Origin: Hippophae tibetana
Lineage: Eukaryota > Streptophyta > Magnoliopsida > Rosales > Elaeagnaceae
DNA length: 64,000 bases
Reading direction: 5' to 3'
NCBI GenBank assembly: GCA_037013495.1
Contig: CM072811.1
Span: 17,490,659 to 17,554,658, forward strand
Part shown: positions 1-10,719 of the stretch, one piece after another
Layout of the letters: every line of letters begins with the position of its first letter
How positions within the stretch are numbered: the first letter of the stretch is position 1
Translations under genes and position numbers: made by a program
The notes under the pieces: generated by a model
What the model saw: the letters and a program-made list of their open reading frames with translations, nothing else
Told to the model about the DNA's origin: nothing
The model's database searches: none

Positions 1-745
1 TTCACGAAAACATAATTTAGTCCCTATCATTTTCACAAAAACTAACAAATTGGACTGAAACTGTTGATTTTTAAAGGTTAAGGATTAAATTATATGTTTT
101 AAAATATTAGGGACCAAATGCTATTTTGAGGTAAAAGTTAGGGATCAAAAGAGTACAAAAGCTTATAAACAATAAGCATGAAACAAAATAGGAACCATGT
201 AGATATGGATATCAGAATTACCAAATGCCACTTTGGCCAAAAATAACTGAGATTTCCTTTCAATTTAATTACTATAAAAAACAGTTCGCATCTATTTTCT
301 TTTCCCCTCAGAGTTACATAGATAATATTGACTAGCAAAATGCAAACTAAGAAAGCCAGATTAACAGTATAGAAAAATAAGGAGGAAAAAAAAATACTGA
401 ACAAGCTTCTACAGACGAAGTATAGCTCCAGGAACCACTATTAGATTAATATATTTTCCAGGTGACGTTAATTCTACTCCCTAAAAGCCAACTTCCGATT
501 GAAAATTGACAAAGCTTGTACTAGATATCCATCATTATACAATCATTATACATTATTCAAGAAATTTTTTTTTATGTTCATCAGATTTTCTCCGTTCACG
601 AGCTTCTATGAATACTAAAAGCGACAAAAACAGGCACTATGAAGCACTAGAAACATTTAACGAATAATATGAAGTCCCAAAAATAGTATTATTGTTAATA
701 TGATTGAAACAAAGCAATGAAATTAGAAGAATTCAGAAAACTCAC
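1..745 (-). other. Presumed PEX16 intron 1 (partial)
   Basis: This stretch follows the PEX16 exon 1 donor on the minus strand and contains no recognisable exon. It is AT-rich, with 'ggaccaaatgc' and 'tagggatcaaaag' phrases typical of dispersed plant repeats. The small open frame at 138-404 has no family resemblance and is not a gene. Confidence 0.4.
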
Positions 746-814
746 ATTAGCTAGTGACTCCAAGGAATGTACGTAGTCCTTGTTCTCCCTAACCCATTTC
801 TTATATGCCTCCAT
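746..814 (-). CDS. PEX16: Peroxin-16 (PEX16/SSE1-like), exon 1 only
   Basis: PEX16 is a peroxisomal/ER membrane protein needed for peroxisome membrane biogenesis; the plant form also affects oil and protein body formation. The 23 codons read MEAYKKWVRENKDYVHSLES then LAN, which matches the conserved plant PEX16 N-terminus (MEAYK.WV..N.(D/E)YV.S). The exon ends at GCTAAT followed by GTGAG (741-745 on the minus strand), a good 5' splice donor. I chose the ATG at 814-812. The frame is open upstream and holds further ATGs, but family members begin at MEAY. The next expected exon (GLTWLLPE...) is not visible in 1-740, so it lies beyond the left edge. The identification rests on a short exon, but the motif and donor agree. 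Confidence 0.72.
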
Positions 815-1110
815 GGCTTCCACGAATCTCATAAAATAGAGAAACAGACGAGAAGAGAGGTAGTTTTCTCCAAGCACCGAGCTCAAACTCAAACCCTATC
901 TAGCTGAACCGCCAACCACCTTCATAAAACACAATTTTCGCCCTTCTTAAAGTAGACCCAGGTGGCTAGACGTTCAAAGAACAAGACCCTTTTCTTTAAA
1001 TTCCCTGTGGAGTAGGATCCAAAGGTTGGGGCTGACGCTAATGATGGCGTTTCTGAGAGAGCCAAAACGAGGAAGCTTTGCCGGACTAGGAAACGCCACA
1101 GCAAGATGTG
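815..1110 (-). promoter_or_regulatory. PEX16 5' UTR and proximal promoter region
   Basis: The region immediately upstream of the PEX16 start is richer in GC than its surroundings and, on the minus strand, has a CT-rich leader (TCTCTTCTCGTC..., about 845-862). I see no convincing TATA box. Open frames here (695-892 upstream part; 922-1104) are leader or chance. Confidence 0.35.
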
Positions 1111-1149
1111 CTAAACTCATTGAAATGACTCTTTTACCTGTCGTATGAC

Positions 1150-3400
1150 GTAAACTAGCTTTAACTTAATTACCCTGAATAAGTTTTTTTTTCTTTTTAG
1201 TATCTCTGAGCTTAGTGAAATTTAATTTTTATTATTTTTTAAAATTAATAATTTTAATTAAAATTTAAAGATAATGAATTAAATATGTTAAATTTTAAAA
1301 ATTAAATAATTAAATAATATAAAAGATAAGTTTTTTATTAGTTAATTCTCATTCCAATTGTGTAATTTAGTTCAATTTTTAAATTTGAATTAAGTATATT
1401 AAATTTTAAAAAATAATAGACTAATATTATGCAAAAATAAATTAAGGAAACAAACTATTAAATCTGATAAAATTTATAGACCAACGACTTAATAGATCAA
1501 TATTTTTATTTTATAAAAATATAACAATAAAACTAGCTATTTGTGTTTTTTTTTATTGTTAGTTTTAAACATACACACGCAAAGTATCCTGAAATTTTTT
1601 TTGCATTAGTTTTGTAAAAAAAAAAAACAATGCATATTTACATCTTTTGTTTCCAAAAAATTGACACAAACTATGTAAAAACAAAAAAATATAATCTATA
1701 TCGATAGTTGTAAAAAATTAATACAAATTTGCAACAGTAGTTAAACGCAAGTGATCATATCTACATCATTTTTTTTACAATAATCGACATAGTGGTTTTG
1801 ATGATACAAAATCATATCTAATATCTTTTTCTATCTCATTCTCATTTTTCGCTTTCCTAGATAACGCCATGCATTGAGTGAATCTCACCACCCAACCCAG
1901 TCGTTCTGATGACCCCCTTGCTCGTTTGGTACACATATCTTGCCTCTCTAGTCCACCATTCCTCCATGTACAACTTTGAGTGCATTTTTATAAATACTTT
2001 CTCTTTCTAAATTGTTTGTTAATTAGAAAAAGATGGGATTGTTATGTCGGTTTTGTAACTCTATGTTTTCAAAAGTTTAAACTATTTTTTGATTTTGGGT
2101 TGCTAATACTTTAAGTGCATTTTCAACATTAGTGATTCGTATGTGTTTTGAGCAAAAACTATTTTATTGGGGTTTGGGTTAATTAAAAATGAATTAATAA
2201 CCTGAGACTTAGATTGATTTCTTAGGTCCATGTGCTTTAGATTAGCCATACCAATAGGTTTCACAGTACTAACTATTGGTGACTGTTCGTACCACCAAGT
2301 TGTGATAAGGTTTCGAACGAGAGCCTGATTCAACATTGGATCACAATAGCTACAATGGTAGCTAATTAGGGCATCATTTGAGCAATTAGGGCAACTGTCT
2401 TAACTGATAGATGTATTAGATTTATATTTCTATTGAGTTATAAACTGCTTTTATTCATTTAGTGAATTACTTGTTGTCAAGTAGTTGTTATTGGGATGAT
2501 TTGATTCTTAGAGAGAGAAACTAGAGAAAATTTAGAGAATTAAATGAATTGTGTAAATCTCATATATATATATGACATTACATGTACATGTGTTAATCAT
2601 ATAAGGGTACACGTCACAACACGTTAGGAGATACATAAGTAAAAACATATTCTAACTTAAGGTTGACCACTTTGATGGCTTAGCCTGATGGTCGGCCTTT
2701 TAATACTGAAAGTTATTCTATATAAGTGGTGTCACTCTATGTTTATCGTTGGAGGCGCAGGCACAATTTGGGTTTTAGGAACAATACATCTGATGGCTTA
2801 GGCTATTCATGGGTCGGGCTCTATGTTGAGTTATATGTTCAAACATTAAATCCTCTTACTTTTTAAGTTCGAATCTTCAACTTGGGTGAAAGAGTAGCAA
2901 TTGGCTAGCGAATTTGAAGTTTTTTGTGCACCTTAATAAATGCTTTCCAGTTAATTGGAGAAAAAGATTTGAATCTCTATATAAAGATAGGTTAAGGCAT
3001 GATCAATATCATTATTTCCATTACATTGAACAAAAATTGGAGCAAAAATTGCTCTATTTTTCAGCTCACGCCATATAACTTCTTTGCTAGGGTGGTAAGA
3101 AAAATAAATCAATACTTACTTATTTTTGCTTAGGTTTTTAGGGATCAATCCTCACATCTTTCATTTTTATGATTTATTTTCGAGTCGATCCTTAAATTCA
3201 CTCCTCCTCCTTTACTTTGAAATCTCATCCTTAGATAACCTTTATCTCTTCGTACATGGCCATTTTGTTTTCTTTCTCTATTTTTTTTTGTAAAGATATT
3301 ACATAGAAAGGTATCATCATGAGCTATTGGTAAGGTAGCTCTTCCTTCATACTCCTAATCTTCTTGGGAAATCTCTCAATACCCTAGCTACTCGGGATAA
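1150..3400. other. AT-rich intergenic DNA, no gene recognised
   Basis: Runs of A/T dominate 1150-1830. A slightly GC-richer patch at 1860-1980 and a leader-like A/G-rich stretch near 2505-2560 resemble LTR or UTR fragments, but no termini, PBS or coding motif could be tied to them. The 77-codon minus frame at 2103-2336 has no recognisable motif. Confidence 0.5.
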
Positions 3401-3420
3401 GAAAATGGTGATGAATCGAG

Positions 3421-6420
3421 GTCCTTAACTAAAATGAGTACCTTAAGCGAGGAAGAAATGTTTGAGCCTCCTCCTACTTCTACATCTCGACCTCAAACAA
3501 TATCAATAATCAGGATGAATGTACGTCAGACCCAAATATCTATCTCCAGGTTATGGAGGAAAAAATCTAGGAAGAAAGGTACCTGTGAACCCACAAGTTG
3601 AACTATAGGTTATGAGGCCAAGGTCAAGCCAAATGGTTTAGCTCTCAAGGAAAAGAAAAGGTTAAGAAAGATGTATGATATTCCCTCCTCGGTTCAAATA
3701 ATGATCCCTAGACTAAGCATTCTTGATATTGAACTACCTTCAATTAGATGGACAAACTTTCATAAAAAGGCCTTCTGGCTCAGGGTCAAATTCCCACCAT
3801 ACCCCTTTTATAAAAAAGTTATTGCCAAGGACACAACTCGCACGCAGGATAACTAATGCCAAATGAGTGGAGGTACTTGCTCTATCTTACCCTCATATAC
3901 AAATAGCTCGAAGTCAAGTTGAAAATTCTTGAGTTTAATGAGGCATACATATTAAAACAAAAACTCACATATATGAGGATGGTTTATATCTCAGTTAAGC
4001 AGGATCGGGGCATGAACGTGATCCTCCCTAAGAATGAGAAGAATTGGAAGCAATACTTCTTTTATGTATCTAGTCGGTAGGAAACATCAGATAGTGATGC
4101 GATGTTTATAAGAGCATATAATTTGACACAAAACTTGTGATAAGGAATATGGGTTCCCTTATCAAGACCATGAGCCAAGAGGTTAAACAAAAGTTGGCTG
4201 ATATCTAGAATTATCTATTAAAAAAACATATTAAAGGAAAATGTTGAACACCTTGCACTTTATTGCCTATGATTTGACAAGATAAGGCTTAGTGAAGCCA
4301 CCCCATAGGATAATCTGTAAACCTTGGCCTCCTAAGAATCGCAAGACCTCTTCAATTGACTTTAGGGGGAGGTTTGAAGTTGTTCCTATTAGTGGTGAAT
4401 GAACATTAAGTTAAATTCTAATCATCCATTCTTATTTAGCTCAGGCTTTGAAAATCTAACACTCTTTTCATTTTTGTAGGTATCATGAAGTTTAACATTG
4501 ATACCTTATTAGTCAGGCTTCAAAGCAGGGTTTCCAAGCAAGGAAAGATGTCCCAAAAAAGCATAGCTCTTTCTCAAGGAACAAGATCATTTAAAGGAAA
4601 GAAGAAGAGTAAGTCTTCTAGGCGAAAGATCATTCCCTCTCAATCCTAAAAGAAAAGAATATCATATGACCATCAAGGAGCCTGTCTTTTCGCCTACTCC
4701 ATTGATAGTGGTCAGGCCCTTGCCAACATCCATAGGTGAATAGATTCCCATGTCCGTCGTCTCAAGCCAACAAACACCTTATCTCCATATAAGAGACTTG
4801 AGGAAAGGAAAATGTGTTATTGATGACCTCATTACAGAAGTTGAAGGAGTGGCCTTGTCTAGGGATTTGGCTTTAGAGAAGTTAGACCATTATGTGGATA
4901 ACCTCCCTTACATGGTCCACCAAAAGCAACTTTCCATGAGCAAGCATGCTGATTTTATGGTCGTGCTATGCAAACTCTTGTATCAAGTAAGTATCACCTT
5001 GAGATTTTATTTTACTCACTTTAAGATTATATTTTACTCACATCGAGTTTATGTATCACTCACTTTTAGGCCAAACTTATTCACATGCTTAATAGAGTTT
5101 GAGGTGTTAAAACACTAAAGCCTGAGCTCAAGCCTAAAAAAGAGAGTCACACCTCCGCCTAAGCCAAGAATGATGTGTTGCTGGCAAAGGCAAATAAGTG
5201 GGAGGGCGAGGCCATCGACGATGAGGAGAAGATGGCCAAGGCCATACATGAATTTAATGGAAACTCAATGCTCTTTGAGATGCTCAGAGAGAATCAAAGA
5301 AAAATCAAGGCTAAGGATGAAGCTTGTAAGCACAAGCTTAAAAATGTGAAAGAAATATTTGCTTGTGAACAAGAGAAGACAAAGCACAAATCGATGCCAT
5401 AATTGAACAACTTTCTTTGAACATTGAAATTGGCTTTAACTTGGCTATGGACTCGCTCAAGAAAGAATCCAAAAATAAAGGCCTTGGTTAATACTACTGT
5501 TAGATCCTCAACATCCTAGCTACTCTATTGTACTCACCCTCTTAAATCCAAAATGAGGGTGATGGTCAGAATGAAGACTCTAATATAAGTGATGGAAAAC
5601 CCAGGGTGGGAGATAAACAAGCTGCAATTGGAGATGGAGTTGGAGATCCTTAACTCTTTAGTGGGATTGTGGCCCTTTATTTTTGAAAGTTTTAACCTGT
5701 TCTAATTTTTGTATGGGCACAAGCTACTCTTGTAACCAACATGCACGTTGTCTTTAATAAAACATTATTTTGAGAAGTTTACTTATTGTATGGGTATTTG
5801 TGGATTTATAGCATTCATTTATGATGTTGACACACCTCATCATTTGTAGGAAATTTGTTCTTTTGCTTATCCCAAGGTCATTCCCTATAAAAGAGGATTA
5901 GGGATACTTGTAATTCATATGTCTTCTTTTGTTTGAAGAACTTAAAAAAATTCACTCCATATTTTTTGTTCATGCCTTATGGATTTTGACCGGAAAAATA
6001 GACCCTCAGCTTGGGCTTTAAAATTAGAGAATGCTAGGCTTAGCACCGAGGTATAGAAATTAAAGACTGAGCTATCCAGCCATAAGGATAAGCTTTCTTT
6101 TTATAGAGAGACCAAGTGTGAGCTCGAGTCCTCTAAAGAGAAGCTATCTCAAACTCAGGCATGTGAAAAAAGAACCATGACTAAAATGGTTGCTCTAGTT
6201 GATAGGAAATCCTGTTAGGTGAACTTTTACATGAAATGATATAAATGAGTGTTCCTCAAGGTAATGGGTGTTGTTGAGGAATTGTAACATTCAATTGTTA
6301 ACTTAAGCTTAGCCTCTACTAAGGTAGGAGCCAATACCCGTAAGAAAGTTGTCAAGATTTAGGTTGAGTTATTGCCCTTAGTGGAAGAGGCAAACGACCC
6401 GTACACTAGTGTGCATCCAA
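3421..6420 (+). pseudogene. Decayed 'putative gypsy-type transposon' ORF (PF04195-like) with coiled-coil tail
   Basis: Several short plus-strand frames follow one another in the order expected for the plant PF04195/plant-mobile-domain type of retroelement-associated protein. A MYDIPSSVQ...VKFPPYPFYKKV segment (3671-3840) is followed one frame over by LMPNEWRYLLYLTLIYK (about 3850-3905). Next come VYISVKQDRGMNVILP and WKQYFFYVSSR (about 3980-4078), matching the usual '(L)xPNxWR' and 'GWKxxFFxV' blocks. Downstream frames at 4750-4990, 5175-5402 and about 6030-6200 are charged and Lys/Glu-rich (KMAKAIHEFNGNSMLFEMLR; ELESSKEKLSQTQACEK), as in the coiled-coil tail of these proteins. In-frame stops (for example 4078) and frameshifts mean it cannot encode a full product. 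Cellular role unknown; family assignment is from motif memory. Confidence 0.45.
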
Positions 6421-6899
6421 GCATCTTAAGAACTTTTAGTAATTTTGGGACCTCGAGCTCCTTATTAATAAAGTTGTGAAGCTTTATAAGCTTGATCAAT
6501 GTAACTTCATTTTTAATAGGATGGACTTGTGAAGCTCGAGCAGGTGGAATAGAGCAATTGTTGGAGCGATCTACCTGGTCTATGATTGAGTGACCAACTC
6601 GTGACATGGAATTTTAAGAGAGAACGCTCTACTAGATCTATAACCAAGGTGATAAACTCTCACAAGTGTAGTCTCCACTATTTGATTCCTAAACACCGAT
6701 TTTGGGTTTAATATAATTTTCACATCTTATCAAGAAATACTAGTCGTGACAAAAACTAACTAATTATTTAATACTCCATTATATGTTTTCAAAAATTAAT
6801 CTAACAATGCAAAAGATTTAACTATTTACTTAAATTTGATTTAAAGAAATGATAAATTTTTGTGAGAAATTTTTTAAAACTAATTCTAAAATTTTAAAA

Positions 6900-8420
6900 A
6901 TTACTAAACCATACAAAGAAAATAAAATCAAACACAATAAAAATTGAAAATGTGAACATAATTTTTTTAAAAATTATTAATTTTTTTGAATTTAAGCATG
7001 ATAACATTTCACCACCCCCAACCTAGAACTTACATTGTTCCTAATGTAATGATTAAAAATTAAAGATAAAAGAAAAAAGAGATTTTTTTTACCTATTTCT
7101 TGAGAATGTGCAAATAGTGACAGAGAAATGTAGGTACATCAATCATATTCATCATTAAATTCCACACAGACCGATTGCTATAAACTTCTAACATCTCAAC
7201 AAATATTTTTAGTTTTAACAATTCTAAAATTATTCACATTTAATTAAACAAAAGAAATCAAATAAATAAAAGAAATAAAAGAAAATGACCTAAAATGATG
7301 GGTTGCCTACGATGCAATGCTTAGTTTAAGGCCTTAGCAAGACATAACTTAGGGGATTTCATTTTAAGTAAACTCAATGTCCTCACATCATTGAGTCAAT
7401 TAAACCTATAGGTAGAACAAGTTTGTCTATCTATACTTTTTAAGTCATGTCCTATGAATTTTCAAAATTTTATTTACTTAAAACTAGGGACATGATGGTG
7501 GGTGTTAGGTAACCCATTTATGAGTGCAAGTCAAATAATTAAGACATCAAAACACAGTTTTACGTAGATCTAACAAAGAAATTACCTCCTTTTGTCACAG
7601 ATTGTGATTAAAAACTTTGAAATTTTGGAAATAGTTTCATAATTTTTTTAATTATATGTTATAAATTAAGTAACATAATCATTATTAACTAAGAGTACTC
7701 TTAGGAAAGACTAGTGGCACAAAGACTTATAAGAACTAGTCTATTAGACATAACTCTCTTAGATTTTACTTTTCATGTTATTAAAATCTAAGTTAGTTAA
7801 GTTAATAAATTGAGTTAAGTTAAAATCTAAGTTATTAAGTTAGTAAATTAAGTTAGTTAAAATCTAAGTTAATTAAGTTAATAAATTAAATTTAAAAAAA
7901 ACTAAAAAAAACTAAAATATAATTTAAAATTAAAAATAATTAAAAATTAAGAAAAAATTAAAAGTAGAAAAAATTAAAATTAAATTAAGATTAAAAATTA
8001 AAAATTAAAAATTAAAAAAAATTAAAAATTAAAAGAGAAATTAATAATTAAAAAAATTAAAATTAAAAGAAAAAAAGTAAAAAAGTAAAAAAAATGAAAA
8101 TTAAATGAAAATTAAAACTTAAAAAATTAAAATGAAAAAGTTTTTTTTCTTTTTTTTTGTGTTAAAATTTTTTTTTTCAAAAGAAAATAATTAAACAAAA
8201 TAAAGTTTAATTTTTTTTAACTCAAAATAAATAGAAAATCACAATTATTTAAAAGTTTTCAAAATTTTGATATATAATTTAAAAACGTTATTTTTTTCCG
8301 GCAACGGTCGATCTTGCAAATACTTTGGTTTTATATTTGTAAAACTCTCACAAGTACACGAATCATTTTATAGAAAATGATAATTATACTCCAAATGTCG
8401 ATCTAAGGAAAGAATGTATG
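6900..8420 (-). mobile_element. Remnant of a Ty3/gypsy (Athila/Tat-like) LTR element
   Basis: Read on the minus strand, the block shows in order: an LTR-end-like tail with GTGTACTTGTGAGAG (about 8340-8370); a primer-binding-site-like CCGTTGCCGG (8298-8307), a slightly mutated core of the Athila/Tat tRNA-Asp-type PBS; an A/T-rich stretch; GTAGGCAACCC (about 7301-7310), resembling the post-pol GGGAGGCAACC motif also present intact at 62609-62622; and GGAACAATG then TTGGGGGTGG (about 7005-7045), typical of the region downstream of pol in these elements. No gag or pol coding is left between, so this looks like an internally deleted or rearranged remnant. Limits are approximate. Confidence 0.4.
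7760..8150. repeat. Low-complexity AAATT-type and TTAAGTTA repeats
   Basis: 7785-7890 contains about three imperfect copies of a TCTAAGTTA(G/A)TTAAGTTAATAAATT unit. 7890-8140 is almost pure A/T built from TTAAAAATTAAAA words with strong strand asymmetry (A-rich on plus). No coding potential. Confidence 0.7.
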
Positions 8421-8844
8421 TGATTTTTAATTTATTACTCAAACTCTTAAAAACGAAATTACATTCTAAACATCCTATCACGATATTTTGGTTTTTGTGT
8501 TTCCTAATCTAATGACATAAAAATAAACATAGATATGGATTCAATAAACATTTATGCAAAAAAATTATCCTTTATAACAGTAGAGTATTTATCTATATAA
8601 TAATTAAGTTAATTATGTTTGTTGATATTATTTAGGTTATTAAAGATATAAATTGATATTTATTAATTCTCTATTTTTTATATGAATAACACATTTGATA
8701 GGGCTATATATTTTTTGTTGATTAAACAAATAAATTAACATCTGTGGGTGAGGTCGATAATTAATTTGGTTAATTAAATTAATTCTTTTTTTCCAAGAGA
8801 TTGAAAATGAACCATTTAAATGCCACATTTGGTAGGGTTAGACA

Positions 8845-9290
8845 TTTTAAAATTTATTCAATATGTCTAAATTAAACCTAAGAATTTAATTATCCAAGTA
8901 CTAACTTTCAAGTTTTAAAATCATTATTGAAAATATCTTGTCAATATATTTTCGAATAATAGTTCTTATAAAAACTTTTGAAATAAAGTTTCACTCTAAC
9001 TACTGGGCAATAGTACCAACAAATAAAAGAGTACTACTCTAAATTAGACCGGATAATTAAGCCTTAAAATCTTATTTTTAGATTTAAGTTTGTAATAAAA
9101 AATAATGTATTTGTCTTTAACATCTTTAATATAAAATCTTGAATAAAAATAAAATTAATTTATTTTATAGAAATGTTTTACCTATTTAATAACTCACAAG
9201 GATAACAAAGTTATTATTATATCATATTTACAAACATCAATTTATGTTAAATTTAATTATAGACAAATTAAATATAATATATAAGAATAA
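8845..9290. repeat. Dispersed repeat copy A (inverted partner at 48890-49345)
   Basis: About 440 bp are clearly homologous, in inverted orientation, to 48890-49345. Shared words include AAACCTAAGAATTTA, GTTTCACTCTAACTACT and GTACCAACAAATAAAA. The pair is probably LTR or leader sequence of one retroelement family, but coding to prove this is lacking. Confidence 0.6.
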
Positions 9291-9339
9291 AACATAAAAA
9301 TAACCGTAAAAAACTCATTTTAAAATTATACCTCAAAAG

Positions 9340-9860
9340 AATACGTGCATCACTTTGATACTAATTTTGTTTTTTGAAAACCTCCAAACGTATTTGCATT
9401 TCAATTTATTGAATCAAAAAATATAAATTTACAAAAGTGTAACTAGTTCTTCTCAAAAAGAGAAGAATTTTAAAACTAAAAACTAAAAAAACTTTCTAGA
9501 AAGAGAAAGCTATAGAGAAAAAGAGTTGAGAAAATTGTGTCTTAAAGTGTGTTTTTTTACAATGAGGGAGAAAGGCTTTTTATAGGCGAGGAAAAGGCTA
9601 AAAAAATGAGAAAATATCTTAAACAATGATGATAGATGCGAATTGGTCCGGCTATAGACGCGCATGATTTATGGCTAAAAATGCGTTGATGTGCGTGGGA
9701 TTCGCAAAGTAGATGGTGCTAACGTAGGCATTGACTCACGTAGAATTTTGGGCTAATGCAGGTGAGGTTGCGTGCAAAATTGTGGCATGAATGAGCACAA
9801 ATGCGCGTATTGCTGGGCATTTTTTCCTCAATATATTTGTGATGTATTGCCTCCAGTATT
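9340..9860 (-). repeat. LTR-like fragment with minus-strand TATA promoter
   Basis: On the minus strand a TATA-type sequence CTATAAAAAGCC (about 9577-9588) is followed by a pyrimidine-rich leader. About 200 bp further on comes a PBS-like TTAGTATCAAAG (about 9355-9366; consensus TGGTATCAGAG). This is the order U3-TATA-R-U5-PBS expected of a copia-type LTR. The other LTR was not found, so the limits are uncertain. Confidence 0.3.
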
Positions 9861-10351
9861 ATTCTTCAAGTTTTTAAATTATTTTTGAAATGAAAATACT
9901 TGAAAAAACAACAAAAATACTTGTGATTCCGAAAAGAATTTATATAAAAATATAATAAAATCATATAAATATAAATATTTTTAATCAATTAAAGTATATT
10001 AAATGATGGTAATTTTAGGACTTTTTAAGCAATCATCAATAGTAAGGACAATAGGTTTGATCCTGTTGAATTTGCACTAGTCAGTGGAGTTAATATGGGT
10101 AACGAAAATCCCATAGGAGATGAATGTTTGAAATAAAGGACAATAATATTTTAATGATGAAAAAATAAATTGATAGTTTGTTGAAGAGCTATTTGTAAAT
10201 GAATCCAAAAGAGGTGATGAGGATAAGTTCATTTTGCATGACTTTACATCCTATATGTATTTTTATTAAGTAAGAAAATGAGAAACAATGTAAAGTTAGA
10301 GCATGTGAACCTCCTTAATCACATGAAAATTTTCAACATTATACCATGAGG

Positions 10352-10707
10352 TAGGGGTGTCCATGGTCCGGTCCGGTCCAGTTTTGCCTAAAAAAAATTT
10401 AACCAAATCGAGCCCTTTCATATTACTCGGACCGGACCGGATCAAACCGTTTGAAACGGTTTTAAGAAATAAAAACCGGACCGGACCATTTGATTTATAA
10501 AACGGTTTGGTTCCCGATTTGATCCGATTTTTTTATAATTTAATGAAGAATAATGTGAAATTTTTAATATATTATTAAACCGGTCCGGTCCGATTCAAAC
10601 GATTTAAAATTAGTACAAACCGGACCGGACCGTTTGATTAGTAAAACTGTTCGATTTGGTCCAGTTTACAGTTTGGTCCGATCCGATCCGGTTTATGGAC
10701 ACCCATA
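10352..10707. mobile_element. hAT-type MITE with CCGGTCC repeats
   Basis: The 356-bp element starts TAGGGGTGTCCAT and ends ATGGACACCCATA, giving terminal inverted repeats of about 13 bp with one mismatch. It is flanked by a perfect 8-bp duplication CCATGAGG (10344-10351 and 10708-10715), the hallmark of hAT transposition. Inside are repeated CGGTCC/GGACCG words in both orientations (near 10366-10379, 10429-10441, 10477-10490, 10580-10592, 10618-10631 and 10676-10692), so the transcript could fold extensively. There is no coding capacity; an hAT transposase in trans would be required. Confidence 0.85.
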
Positions 10708-10719
10708 CCATGAGGTGAA

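Noticed and set aside
138-404. 88-codon minus-strand frame rich in Phe/Leu
   Set aside because: Hydrophobic translation of AT-rich intron-like DNA; no family motif, no coding-like base use.
922-1104. 60-codon minus-strand frame upstream of PEX16
   Set aside because: Lies in the promoter/leader region, out of relation to any known PEX16 N-terminus; no recognisable domain.
2103-2336. 77-codon minus-strand frame
   Set aside because: No motif or neighbour that supports a gene; probably chance.
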